Made by a program: the position numbers and the translations under genes
Notes under the pieces: model-generated
The model's input: the letters and a program-made list of their open reading frames with translations, nothing else
Told to the model about the DNA's origin: nothing
Databases searched by the model: none
Part shown: positions 31,704 to 41,744 of the stretch, in pieces
Position numbering within the stretch: position 1 is the first letter of the stretch
Layout: each line of letters begins with the position of its first letter
Source of the DNA: Podarcis raffonei
Lineage: Eukaryota; Chordata; Lepidosauria; Squamata; Lacertidae
NCBI RefSeq assembly: GCF_027172205.1
Contig: NC_070606.1
Location: 101,656,534-101,720,533, forward strand
DNA length: 64,000 nt
Direction of reading: 5' to 3'

Positions 31704-32129
31704 CCGCTGCCTCTCCCGAAGGGCAGGGACAGCTGCCCAAAGAACAGCCCCGCTCTGCAGCCACGGAGGGTTGCCCGCATGGCTGAATGATCACGGGATG
31801 CAGAGCACCTGGCGGAGCAGGACAGACAAGGGCCTCATCCTGCCCAGCTAGCCTGCACATGAGTGGATCTATGGAAGAGCTTCCTTCGTTGCAAGGGGTT
31901 GGGCCAGATGACCTTTGGGGGACCCCTTCCAATTCTCTGACTCATCCATTGGCCCCTTGCTTCAGGAGGGCATGTGTGTGGGCAGGTGGGAGGGTGCCCA
32001 CTGAGTCCGAGGGAGGGTGGCACACCTGGGGAAAGGGATTCAGAGCCCGGCATCTCCCCCTCCCACCCCACTGCCCTCCCCCCAGACCCCATCCATCAGT
32101 CTGGTTGGCCAGCTCTCCCGAGCGCCCTT

Positions 32130-33899
32130 CTACGCCTTGGCGAGGTCCCGGCGGGCCTTCCTCCTGTACCCGCAGACAGCTGCCACCAGCAGCGTCCCCA
32201 CGAGCAAGGCAGAGCCCACCACCAGGCAGGTGACCACCACCCCAGTCTGGGTGCGCGTCAAGCCCCAGATGCCCCCCTCGGCCGGCGCAACCCCTGGACT
32301 GAGCACCCTGGGGGCTGCCGTGGAAAACTCCTGCTCTGCCTCTGCGCTGCCACCTTCGTGGTCCAGGGGCGGCTGGGCACGCGTGGGCATCACGGTCTCT
32401 GGGCTCGTGTCCTGGTCAGGGACCTCCGCCTGGCTGGAGGTGGCCATGGTCGGCCCCTCGGTGGCCTCTGGGCTCTGTGCCAGACCAAAGTGCTCCTCCT
32501 CCAGTTCGGCAATGGGCTGCCCCTGCAAGGGGGGAGGCCAGGCGCAGACAGGGCGGCTGCCCCCCAGGCGGGCACCGTTCTCCCTCAGCCAGCGCCCGAG
32601 GGCCAGCAGAGAATCGTCGCAGCGCCAGGGGTTGTCGTGCATCTTGACCTCCCTCAGGCGGGGCAGCTGCTCAAAGATGCCCGCTGGGAGGCTCTCCAGG
32701 GAGTTGTTCTGCAGCTGGAGGTTCACCAGGTGCGGCGTGCTGTGGAAGAGGCGCTCTGGCAGGGAGGCGAGCCGATTGTTCTGCAGGGAGATGTTCTGCA
32801 GCTTGCCCAGATCCTGGAACGTCTCCCCGTTGAGGGTGCGGAGCTGGTTGGTGTGCAGGGAGACCTCCAGCAGCTCCCCCAGCCCCTCAAAGGCCAGCGG
32901 GGAGACGGAGCGCAGCCGGTTCCTGCTCAGCACCAGCAGCTGCAGCTCTGTCAGGTTGGCAAAGACCCTGGCGGGCAGCTGGGCCAGCTGGTTGTCGTAG
33001 AGCCACAGCTCCTTCAGCCGCGGCATGGGGCCAAAAGTGGCCGGCAGGAGCTCCCGGAGCGCGTTGCCGAAGAGTGAGAGACGGGAGAGCTCAGGAAGCT
33101 CCAGAAGCAGCCCCCGCGGGAGGGTGTCCAGGCGGTTGTTGGACAGGTGGAGCTTCTGCAGCCGGCGGTTGGCCGAGAGGAGCCCGTCGGGCAAGCGCCG
33201 GATGCGGTTCTGGTGCAAGCCCAGCTCCTGCAGATCCGGGAGGGCGGCGAAGGCGCGAGGGGCTACCTCGGCCAGCTGGTTTTCATAGAGACGCAGCACC
33301 TGCAGGCGGCCCAGGTGAGCGAAGAGGGCGGGCGGGAGGCGGGAGAGGCGGTTCTTGGCCAGGTTGAGCTTGAGGAGGGAGGGCAGGTGGTCGAAGGCCC
33401 CCGGAGGGACGGACGCCAGGCTGTTGCCGTGCAGCTGCAGTTCCTTGAGGGTGCCCAGGCGGCTGAAGTGCGCCGGGTGCAGGCGCAGGAGCTGGTTCCC
33501 TGAGAGCAGGAGCGACTCCAGTTTGTCAAGGCTGCGGAAGACGCCGGCGGGCAGCTCCTGGAGGCGGTTGCTGGAGAGGCTCAGGTAGCGGAGGGAGAGC
33601 AGGCCCCGGAAGGTGTCTGGGTCCAGGCGCGCCAGGCTGTTCTTCTCCATCCGCAGAGCGATGAGCAGAGAGGCGTTGCCAAAGGCCCCCGCCCCCAGTT
33701 CCGTCAGCTGGGTGCCGATCACCTGCAGGCTCATGGCATTGGCGGGCAGGGGGCTGGGCATGGCCAAGATGTGGGGGCCCGAGCACTCCACCTGCGCTGT
33801 CCGGGAGCAGGCGCACTCCTCGGGGCACTGAGCCCACGCCAGGGCCAGCACTAGGCAGCCTGCCAGCAGCAGAAGAGGGGCGCGGCCTCTCGGATCCAT
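32130..33899 (-). CDS. LRRC15: leucine-rich repeat-containing protein 15 (LRRC15)
   Basis: Type I membrane protein. In mammals it is cell-surface, induced by TGF-beta in fibroblasts, and linked to matrix adhesion. This copy is 589 residues (581 in human) in one exon. Seen: signal peptide (LLLLAGCLVLALAWA), N-cap CPEECACSRTAQVECSG (human CPSECTCSRASQVECTG), about 15 LRRs with near-identical blocks such as LQVLRLYENQL and LSLHTNQL, and C-cap NPWRCDDSL (human NPWRCDSDI). This shared departure from the usual CDC supports orthology. A Ser/Thr-rich stalk, IWGLTRTQTG, a membrane segment at about 553-575 and a 14-residue basic tail follow. The start at 33,899 (GCCCCATGG) is chosen because a splice acceptor (TTTTGCCCGCAG) ends 5 bases upstream; the in-frame ATG at 33,914 lies in the intron. 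Confidence 0.96.
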   Translation of the reverse strand: MDPRGRAPLLLLAGCLVLALAWAQCPEECACSRTAQVECSGPHILAMPSPLPANAMSLQVIGTQLTELGAGAFGNASLLIALRMEKNSLARLDPDTFRGLLSLRYLSLSSNRLQELPAGVFRSLDKLESLLLSGNQLLRLHPAHFSRLGTLKELQLHGNSLASVPPGAFDHLPSLLKLNLAKNRLSRLPPALFAHLGRLQVLRLYENQLAEVAPRAFAALPDLQELGLHQNRIRRLPDGLLSANRRLQKLHLSNNRLDTLPRGLLLELPELSRLSLFGNALRELLPATFGPMPRLKELWLYDNQLAQLPARVFANLTELQLLVLSRNRLRSVSPLAFEGLGELLEVSLHTNQLRTLNGETFQDLGKLQNISLQNNRLASLPERLFHSTPHLVNLQLQNNSLESLPAGIFEQLPRLREVKMHDNPWRCDDSLLALGRWLRENGARLGGSRPVCAWPPPLQGQPIAELEEEHFGLAQSPEATEGPTMATSSQAEVPDQDTSPETVMPTRAQPPLDHEGGSAEAEQEFSTAAPRVLSPGVAPAEGGIWGLTRTQTGVVVTCLVVGSALLVGTLLVAAVCGYRRKARRDLAKA

Positions 33900-34026
33900 G
33901 GGGCCTGCGGGCAAAAGACAGGTCAGGCGTTAAGAACAGAAGGACACAAGGCAGGCGTGCCCTAACGTTTTTCAAAGAGGGCCAGAATTGATGAAGTGAA
34001 CATGCGTGAGAGCCAACCTTTTTTTC

Positions 34027-34655
34027 TGATATTATTTATTACAATATTATTTGAGCAGTCAAAATACAACATTCCTTGTTTTCCTAGAGTGGACATGCAA
34101 GGGGATGTTGGTCCAGCCAGTAGAAACTTCCTGTTCCTCCTGACTGGAGCACCCTTCCTTTTGCATGTGATAGAAGGTGGGCGTGACCTCACCTGTCCAG
34201 GTAACAAAAGGACGAGTCACGAAGCACCCCTCTCTCCTTTTGACTCCCATCTTCGTTTGACCAGCTTCTAGCTAGGACTGCTCTGCTTTCAGATAGCAGA
34301 AGCACTGGGATTATTCCCCCAAATGGGGTAGATTCACATGTACATATTTGTAACTAAGTCTGCCTTCAGGAATCCAACTGTGAACTGATGTGAGTAAACT
34401 TCTTTTATTGACTTTGAATAAGATTGTGGCCTCTTTGTTCTTTTAAGAGGGATTCAAGGGAACTTACCAGGAACGTACAATTCAATCTGAGACAGACTGA
34501 ATTGTATAATAGTGAGAGGCTTACACAAGCCTGCAACCGGCTATCTGCTCTGCATGTAAAAAGGGGAATGTAAACTCTGCTAAGTAAAGGAACTTTCTAG
34601 CGCAAGTTAGGAAGGATATTAATAAACAATATATCCTCTCCTGCCACCCTGAACA
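34027..34655 (+). mobile_element. solo LTR, family B (fossil)
   Basis: About 629 bp in LRRC15 intron 1, matching the copy at 41,104-41,738 end to end. It has a GTGGGCGTGACCTCACCTGT block and a TATATCCTCTCCTGCC end. No interior coding part. Confidence 0.7.
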
Positions 34656-34659
34656 TTCC

Positions 34660-35095
34660 CACAAATGATCCACCAGGAAGTCCGGCGGAGCTCAGCACTT
34701 CCAAGATGAGAAAATTACGAGGCTGCCTCCCTTGGTGAGGCCCGAATGTGCTCCTCATTAGCGCCTGAGGCCAAAATGTTCCCCAGAATGTCTGGCACGC
34801 TTGAGGGCTCGGAGCGGAATAATATTCGCTGGTGAGGCTCCTGGCTGGAAACTCTGAGCAAGGCTGGTGGTCAGAGAAGGCTTTGTGGCTGCAGTAATTG
34901 CGCACAGCCAAGGCATGCTCTGGAGGCGGCACTGAGCGCTGAGTCTTGGCAAGCGCATGGGCTGCTGCTCTGCCTTCAGGGCCCAGGAGCTCATCTTCGC
35001 TGGCCAGGACCAGCGCATGATGCCAGGGAGACCCCATCGCAGGAGCACCAGCAGTAGCCAGCCAGCCCCAGGCCTGCAGGAGAGAGCTGGGAAGG
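34660..35095. other. LRRC15 intron 1, unclassified
   Basis: No exon or repeat recognised. The minus-strand open frames have no recognisable domain. Confidence 0.3.
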
Positions 35096-35099
35096 GCAG

Positions 35100-35600
35100 G
35101 GTAAATATGGTGTACGGTTCTGGTTGCCTCGCCTCAAAAAGGATATCGCAAACACGGGGAAGGTTCAGAAAAGAGCAGCCAAAATGATCAAGGGGGTGAA
35201 GCCCCTGTGAAAAAAGATTGCAGCACCTGGGACTTTTAAAAAGGAAAAGGTGGAAAGAAGAGTTTTTCTCAGTGCTGGAATTCATGGGCAGCCAAGGAAG
35301 TTGAATGTTGGAAGATTTCAGGACAGGTAAAAGGAAGGCTCCCTCACACAGCGCCTAGTTAAACTCTGGAACTCTCTGCTGCAGGACGCAGTGGTGCCTG
35401 CAAACCTAGATGGCTTTTAAAAAGGATTAGAGAAATTCATGGAGGAGGAGGAGGAGGAGGCTGCCAAGGGCTCCCAGGCAGGACGGCTGTGCTCTATCTC
35501 CACGGTCAGAAGCAGCGATGCTTCTGAATCCCAGTTGCTGGAAACCTCAGGAGGGGAGAGGGTTGCTCTTGTGTTCGAATCCCACTTGCAGGCTATCCAC
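35100..35600 (+). mobile_element. CR1/L3-type LINE, reverse-transcriptase end and 3' region
   Basis: It reads from the reverse-transcriptase end (GTTCAGAAAAGAGCAGCC encodes VQKRAAK; AAAATGATCAAGGG follows) into the GGAACTCTCTGCTGCAGG 3' region. It ties the shorter 3' pieces elsewhere in the window to one LINE family. The frame is broken. Confidence 0.7.
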
Positions 35601-35604
35601 TGAG

Positions 35605-36025
35605 GCATCCTACTCTGCAGTTCTGTGAAGGGCTCTCATGGGGGGGGGCGTCAGCAGCACTTTTCTCCTTGCAACAGACCATTTCAAGGCAGCCAGGCCA
35701 GAGCCAACAATTTCATGTGGCCACCTGCCAGCTTGGAAAGAAAAGTGTGCAGGATCCTCTTGGGCTGGCAGACAGCCTGGCGGGTGCAGCTGGTGCCACA
35801 GGAGGCTTTGCAGTGGGTGGGGCTGCTGCCTGCTGGTGTGGCCCCCACCCCACTGGCAGGCGCCTGTGGCCCCAGCTTTTTCTCTCCGCCATGGGGCAGC
35901 TCAGCTTACCAGGCGGGCAGCTGCAGTTTCCCCAAAGGGGCTGGAGCGCCAGGGACCCCCCTCCCTTCCTCTTCTGGACCGACAGTGTGTGGCAATGTTT
36001 CTCCAACTTGAGTCCCCACCTGTTG
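35605..36025. other. LRRC15 intron 1, unique sequence
   Basis: GC-rich with many Pro/Ala/Gly-coding frames on both strands. No gene recognised. Confidence 0.3.
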
Positions 36026-36030
36026 CTGAA

Positions 36031-36081
36031 CTACAACCCCCATCATTCCTGACCACTAGCTAGGGATGATGGGAATTGTAG
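36031..36081. repeat. palindromic short interspersed repeat
   Basis: The arms at 36,031-36,050 and 36,062-36,081 are inverted (17 of 20 match) around 11 bp. This is the common reptile CTACAACTCCCATCAT family, probably a fold-back MITE. Confidence 0.75.
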
Positions 36082-36469
36082 TCCAACATTTGGAGACCCA
36101 AATGGAGGGGTGTCTTGACCTGGAAGTGCCTTTTCTGGGCTGTTGTGCCCCCCCTCTGCACCTTGAAGTGCTTTCCAAGTGGTTAGAGAGGCATATGAAT
36201 GGGAGATCCACCTGGCCCAACATCCTGTTCCCCCAGTGATCACCCATTCCTGCATGGCAAGGGGTTGGACTAGATGGCCCTTGGGGTCCCTTCCAACTCT
36301 CCCTTTCTAGGATTCTCTGCCCCAAAGTGGAGCTCACAAGCAGGATCCGAGCCCAAGAGCTCCCAGCAGCTGCTATTCAGAAGCAGGAGCCTGGCCCTTG
36401 TGGCTGGCAGCCAAGGTTAGCCTTCTCCTCCTCCCTGAGTCACAGCTGGAAGGGTTCTCCAGGGTCATC

Positions 36470-36838
36470 TAGCCCAGCCCCCTGCAATGCAACCCCTGGA
36501 ACTTGCCTCATCCTCTTTTAAAACCACCTTGGTTGGGGGCCATCCCTGCTTCCTGTGGGAGGGAGTTCCACAGTTTAACTCTGTGCTTCCTTCAATCTAT
36601 CCTGAATCTTGCAGCTTCCAGGGGTGCCCAGCAGTTCCTCACGTTATGAGGGTCGGAGAAAAACTTCTCTCTACCCGCGTCCTCCTTGCCAGGCAACGTT
36701 TTACAAACTTCCACGGTGAAAGTTCAGTTGGTGGAGCTTGGGGCTCTTAATCTCAGGGTCGTGGGTTCGAGATTCCTGCATCGCAGGGGGTTGGACTAGA
36801 TGACCTGGGGCCCTTCGAGCTCTACGATTCCAGGATTC
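36470..36838. mobile_element. CR1 3' piece followed by a tRNA SINE with CR1-like tail
   Basis: At 36,470-36,715 is a minus-strand CR1 3' piece (GGGAGGGAGTTCCACAGTTT). At about 36,720-36,838 is a plus-strand SINE with tRNA-like head AGTTGGTGGAGCTTGG, B-box GGGTTCGAGATTCC (36,763-36,776), and a CR1-like tail GGGGGTTGGACTAGATGACC. A small CR1 tail is also at 36,255-36,320. Confidence 0.6.
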
Positions 36839-37625
36839 TGTTCCCTCCTCTTTCGCTCACCTTTCCTGCAAACTAAACACCTCCAACCGCTGCCCCTTTC
36901 TTCCTGGGGGAGTTGCTCCATCCCCACCGCCCTCGTTTCTGAACCTTCTCCAACTCCACGGCATCCTGCCCGGGTGGGATCCTGCACATCGCCCACGCCG
37001 CCTCTGAGCTCCCCAGAGCGAGAAGAAGGGGACGGAAATGGGGGGCACTTGCTGCTGCCGACTTCTGCTCCGCGGCTCCTCGGCCAGAGCAAACAGTGGC
37101 TTCAGGAGGAAGGAATCTCTGCAGAGTCAGCCCCCCGCCCCCCCCCCCGCCCCACCACAGGCTCCCTTTCCCTGGCACATCTGGAAACGGTTTTCCCTGC
37201 AGAGGAGCCTTGTTTACAGAGAAAGGGCTTGCAAAGCGAGCCGAGCCCTCCCCGGGGAGGAAAACTTCAAAAGGCAGCGGCTCTCCCTCGGGAAGGGGGC
37301 CTCGGAGCACCCCAGACATGGGAGAAGCAGCGCTGCAGACAGGAATTCCCCAGCTTGTCGAGCCCGAGGGCGCTCCGAGTATTCAGACACGCGCCTGCAG
37401 CCGCCTAGAGCTCCCTGGATATTCCCGGTCCTTTCGCTTCTCTTTGCGCTCCTTCCATTTGCCAGGTGCAGAGTGGAATCGCAGAGCGGGTAGGGGTCCC
37501 CAGGGGTCATCCAGTCCAACCCCCTGCGATGCAGGAGTCCAGCCGGTTCCATCTCGGGACAGTCCCCTTCCCCGCGGTGGCCGAGGAGGCAGCAGCTCCC
37601 CTTACGGAGGGGAGGCGACCCTTAC

Positions 37626-37725
37626 CTGCTGCAGGAGGAGGGCGGAGTCCGGCGCTGGTTCCTCAGGCGGCTGCAGAGGCTGAGCAGGATGCGCTCCCGG
37701 TCCCGGGCTGGGGCTGCTTCTCCTG
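37626..37725 (-). other. LRRC15: predicted non-coding exon 1 of LRRC15
   Basis: The exon would end at a strong donor (CAGCAG, then GTAAGG at 37,625-37,620). It starts about 25-30 bp downstream of a TATA-like box. It contains no ATG, so translation starts at 33,899 in exon 2. Human LRRC15 has the same design (non-coding exon 1, coding exon 2). The intron would be 33,905-37,625. Confidence 0.6.
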
Positions 37726-37747
37726 CTCTCTGGCGCTCTCCTCCCTG

Positions 37748-37769
37748 TATTTAAACTCCCCAAACCAAT
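37748..37769 (-). promoter_or_regulatory. LRRC15: LRRC15 core promoter: TATA-like and CCAAT boxes
   Basis: On the minus strand, TTTAAATA (37,748-37,755) lies about 25 bp before the predicted start site. ATTGG (inverted CCAAT, 37,765-37,769) is 10 bp further upstream. TGATTCA, one base from an AP-1 site, is adjacent (about 37,768-37,774). The surrounding 37.0-38.0 kb is CpG-rich. Confidence 0.5.
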
Positions 37770-37799
37770 GAATCAGCAAAGGGGGAAGCGTCACAGGTT

Positions 37800-38145
37800 C
37801 CTGAATTCGCCTTTCTGGAACAGAAAGAGAAGGACGGAGGGAGGGAGGGAGGGAGGAGAGTGGGCGTTTGGGGGCTGGCTGGCTGGCTGGGTGGGAGCGA
37901 CTGAGGAGGGGGCTGCCGCCTCCCTGAGCCCCACACCCCGCCTGCTGGGCTCCGGGACGCCGTCCTTGATCTCCCCCCGCCCCCGAGGGCCGCCTTCGCT
38001 TAAGAGCAAAGAGGGATGAAGTCGAGGGACCAGCTCAAACCCAGCTCTGGGAGAGAGAAAGAGGAGGCGGCGGCGAGGGGCCTGATCCTAGCAGACCTTC
38101 CCCACCCAACTGAAATGGGCAGCGCAGCCCTGACCACAGGCCACC
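37800..38145. other. upstream flank of LRRC15, CpG-rich
   Basis: GC-rich sequence with short (GGGA)n and (GGCT)n tracts. No gene recognised; probably part of the LRRC15 promoter region. Confidence 0.4.
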
Positions 38146-38149
38146 CTCA

Positions 38150-38490
38150 AAGACAGAAGGACGGACAAAGAGGCTGCTGCTGGATCAGGCCCAGCACCCA
38201 CCCCAGTCCAGCATCCTGTTCTCCCAGAGGCCAAGCAGAGGCCTCAATGGGAAACCCGCAAGCAGGACTCAGGCAGAAGAACCTCTCCTCTCCCGCGGTC
38301 TCAGGAGCTTCGCTGCCTCCAGCTGTGGAGACAAGCGCAGCCATTGGGACTGGGGGCCACAGAGAGCCTTTAACCGTCCATGAATTTGCCCAATCCTCTT
38401 TTCAAGCCATCTAGGTTAGTGGCCTCTGGTGGGAGGGAGTTCCAGAGGTGAACTAAGTGCTGCATGGAAAAGTCCTTTCTCCTCCTCCTC
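38150..38490 (-). mobile_element. CR1/L3-type LINE 3' end
   Basis: Reverse orientation of the 35.3-kb copy (CCATGAATTTGCCCAATCCT, then GGGAGGGAGTTCCAGAGG). Confidence 0.65.
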
Positions 38491-38740
38491 CTCCTCCTTC
38501 TAGTTTATATACCGCTCTATACCTGCAGGTCTCAGAATAAAATCAGAATATAAAACCACAAAATACATAATCAAAATAAAAACAACAACAACAACCCAAT
38601 AACACTCCCCCCACCCCCCTTCTCAATCTTCCAGCTTTCTGCTTCATTGGATGTGCATGAGTTTGAGTGTTGCTTGCTCTTCTGAGGGTGACTTTGTACC
38701 CATAGCCACACCCAGGACTTGTGTGGCTGTTGTTGTCGTT

Positions 38741-38742
<2 letters not shown>

Positions 38743-38784
<42 letters not shown>

Positions 38785-38812
38785 AACAACAACAACAACA
38801 ACAACAACAATT
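38743..38812. repeat. (ATT)n plus (AAC)n microsatellite
   Basis: About 38 bp of ATT triplets followed by about 30 bp of AAC triplets. A shorter (AAC)n lies at 38,579-38,594. Confidence 0.9.
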
Positions 38813-38928
38813 CACATAGTTGCCCCCTTTAGCGTCCAAGGAATGGTGGTCCTCTGGGAAGGGGCTGGAAGTGTGTGTGAGCAGAAGTTTGGAAGTAGGT
38901 GAACAGGTGAAAGGTGAAAGGTGAAGAT

Positions 38929-39170
38929 CAGGGGTCAGCAACCTTTTTCAGCAGGGGGCTGGTCCACCGTCCCTCAGACCATGTGGGGGGCCGGACTATA
39001 TTTTGAAAAAACACACAAATGAATTCCTATGCTCCACAAATAACCCAGAGATGCATTTTAAATAAAAGGGCATATTCTACTCATTTAAAAATGCACTGAT
39101 TCCCGGACCGACCGTGGGCCGGATTGAGGAGGCGATTGGGCCAGATCCAGCCCCCGGGCCTTAGGTTGCC
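38929..39170. mobile_element. hAT-type MITE, right end degraded
   Basis: It begins CAGGGGTCAGCAACC and ends near GGGCCTTAGGTTGCC. The ends resemble the hAT at 21,655-21,950, and the final CCCCTG is lost. Confidence 0.65.
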
Positions 39171-39419
39171 TCTTGCCTCATGAAAGAGCCGAAGGAGTAG
39201 CAGCCCTAAGCAAGATCTGTCCTGTTCTGGTCTTGCTGTCCCATTGCAGGAGGCTGGACTTCCTGCATTGCAAGGGGTTCATTGGACTAGATGGAAATTC
39301 TATGATTCTGTGAGAAGGATATTGTGAAGCTGGAAAAGGTGTAGAAAGGGTTAGAATGAAAGAGAATATATTTAAAAAAAAAAACAAAAAACCCTTCCGC
39401 TCCCCAAAGGCCTGTTGGA

Positions 39420-39662
39420 ACAAGAAACTATTATGGTGTCGGCAGAAGGACAGCAAGCCCTTCCATCAGATGTCAAGGAAAGAAACAGCTCTCTGACTTT
39501 TAGAAGACATCTGAAGGCAGCCCTGTTTAGGGAAGTTTTGAATGTTTAATGTTTTATCGTGTTTGTAATATACTGTTGGGAGCCGCCCAGAGTGGCTGGG
39601 AAAACCCAGCCAGATGGGTGGGATATCACTAATAATAAAAAACTTATTATTATTATTATTCA
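39420..39662 (+). mobile_element. L2-type LINE 3' end with (ATT)n tail
   Basis: Encodes the LTF-RRHLKAALF-like end of L2 reverse transcriptase, then GCCGCCCAGAGTGGCTGGG, then ATT repeats at 39,645-39,660. Confidence 0.75.
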
Positions 39663-39814
39663 TTTCATCCAAGGAACCCTGGAATTGGAGAGGTGTGTGC
39701 AAATCATGCCTGTCATGGAGGGGGAAAAGTCTTCCACTCTCCTAACAGCAGAAACCTCAGACATCCAAGGAAGCTGAATGCTTTTGGAAGATTCAGAACA
39801 TAGAAAAGAAAGTC

Positions 39815-40130
39815 CTTCTTCATGCAGAACAGTTAAACAGTGGAACTCCCTCCCACAAGAGGCAGCAGTGGCCACCAACCTGGGCAGCTGTAAATGAGGG
39901 ATTTGACAAATTCATGGAGGAGGAGGAGAGGGCTGCGCATGACTGCTGGCCACCCACCCGGGTGATGCTCTGCTTCCACAGCCTGAAACAGTGACGCTTC
40001 TGAATCCCAGTTGCTGGGAAGAGTATTTATCTTGTGTTCGAATCCTGCTTGTGGGATTCCCACAGGCACCTGGGCAGCCACTGTGAGAACAGGATGCTGG
40101 GCTCCAGAGCTGCTCTCATGCTCTGATGTT
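39815..40130 (+). mobile_element. CR1/L3-type LINE 3' end
   Basis: Contains GTGGAACTCCCTCCCACAAG and GTGTTCGAATCCTGCTTG, ending near CAGGATGCTGGGC. Confidence 0.65.
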
Positions 40131-40319
40131 CCTACAATGTGGGAAGGAAGTTCCAGACATTCTGAGGGCAATGGCAAATCTCCTGGGGATGCAGATTAAA
40201 GGGGCCCTCTAGTTAAGTCAAGTAACGATAAAAAGAAATTTTTAGCTTGGTGAAAATGGCAGCTCTGGAGCTAATGGTTGAAGACTGATTGTGTACAGTC
40301 TGCCTCAGGGGTGGGTGAA

Positions 40320-40480
40320 TGGATCAGACCTTTAACTCCCTCCCCCCGTGGGGGGTAAACAACATCCCTGTGTGGTAGGTTCGGAGGAGAGACTGGCACC
40401 CAAAGTCACCCAGTGAGTGGGGGGTTCATCCCCTGGTCTCCCCCTGGTCCTAGTCCAACACTCAAACCCGTTGCTGGTTT
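40320..40480 (-). mobile_element. old tRNA-headed SINE copy
   Basis: Diverged copy of the SINE at 31,511-31,703 (GGTTCATCCCCTGG, then CTAGTCCAACACTC). Confidence 0.5.
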
Positions 40481-40484
40481 GGTG

Positions 40485-40865
40485 CCAGGCTCCCTGCCTG
40501 GAGAAGTGTGGGTGCACAGCAAACTCGGGGCGTGACCTTGCACAACACCACGGCTGGTCCTGGGTTAGGGAGTAGGGGAATGGGAGGGGCAGAGGGAGAG
40601 GAGATTGAGAAGAGGAGAGCAGGAGGAGGAGGAGGAGAGGAAAGAGAGAGGGGCAGACCCTGCCCCCCCCACAGGTCCTGTGCAATGCAGCAGCTCCCAC
40701 AGAGAGGGAAGAGCAAAGGACCCCAGTGTGTGGGCTGATCCGTCTTGCAGATGATGGGACCATTCCTCTGCAAGGACAGTAACCTTCTATTGAGTTTCTC
40801 TGGGTGGGGGGCAGTGCCCTCCTGCGGAGGAGGAGGCTGCCTGAAAGCAAGCTGCAGAGCGCCTA
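40485..40865. other. unique sequence, purine-rich stretch
   Basis: A strongly purine-rich tract (GGA/GAG) at 40,590-40,655. No gene recognised. Confidence 0.4.
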
Positions 40866-40869
40866 GAAG

Positions 40870-41100
40870 AAGCCAAGCAGAGCTCGCTGGATCAGGCCAA
40901 TGGCCCACCTAGTCCAGCCTCCTGGTCTCATCCTGTGAGGAACCTGCAAGCAGGATTCCAACACAAGAGCAACTTTCCCCTCTGGTGGCTTCCAGCAACT
41001 GGTGTTCAGAAGCATCCCTGCCTCCGGCTGAAGGAAGAGCACAGCCACCCTGACTGGTAGCCACCCACAGCCCTCTTCTTCTCCTCCATTATCTTGTCCA
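40870..41100 (-). mobile_element. CR1/L3-type LINE 3' end
   Basis: Reverse orientation of the 35.3-kb copy: GATCAGGCCAATGGCCCACC, then CAAGCAGGATTCCAACAC, then TTCTCCTCCATTATCTTG. Confidence 0.65.
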
Positions 41101-41103
41101 GTC

Positions 41104-41738
41104 TGTGGGATGTATTATGACTAGAGCAGCCAAGTGCAACCTTTTCCTGTTGCCTAGAGTGGACACTTAGGGGAATGTGGCTCCAGACAGGGGGGACGTC
41201 TTGTGCGTGACCTCCCCCTGTGTGTGACCAGGTAGGTGGGCGTGACCCTAGCTGACCAGGTAAAAGGGCTGGCCACCCAACCATCTCTCTCTTGGACCCT
41301 TACGCTCCTCCTCTCTTGCTCTTGGACTCTCCTGGCTCTTAGTCAGTGCATGGCTCAGCCTTCACATAGGATGGAGCCCACATGCAGAAAGCCTGAGATG
41401 TAGCTCACACTTCATTGCTCTGTAACCACAAGATAAAACCTGCCTTCAGATTACTGCTGTGCACTGAATGAGAGTAAAACTTTATTATTACTTTTCAAGA
41501 AGACTGTGTTGTGTTGTGTTGTGTTGTGGTTATTTTAAGAGGGAAATAAAAGGAGAAACTTACCAGGAACAATCCAGACTGGACAAGCCAGACTGGGTGG
41601 CTTAATTAAAGGAATGTAACGAATCATCAACTTGCTTCCGATAAGTTGCAAAGGGAATGTGCTCTGCTGTTTACTCACTAGCACTGAGTGAGGAGGGATC
41701 ATATCAAAACAATATATCCTCTCCTACCTTCCTTAACA
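41104..41738 (+). mobile_element. solo LTR, family B (fossil)
   Basis: About 635 bp from TGTGGGATG to CCTTAACA, similar over its length to 34,027-34,655. It contains a short (TTGTG)n tract. No interior coding part. Confidence 0.7.
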
Positions 41739-41744
41739 CAACCC

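Noticed and set aside
31974-33077. 367-codon plus-strand frame opposite LRRC15
   Set aside because: Antisense shadow of the LRR exon; Leu/Gln/Gly-rich with no family resemblance.
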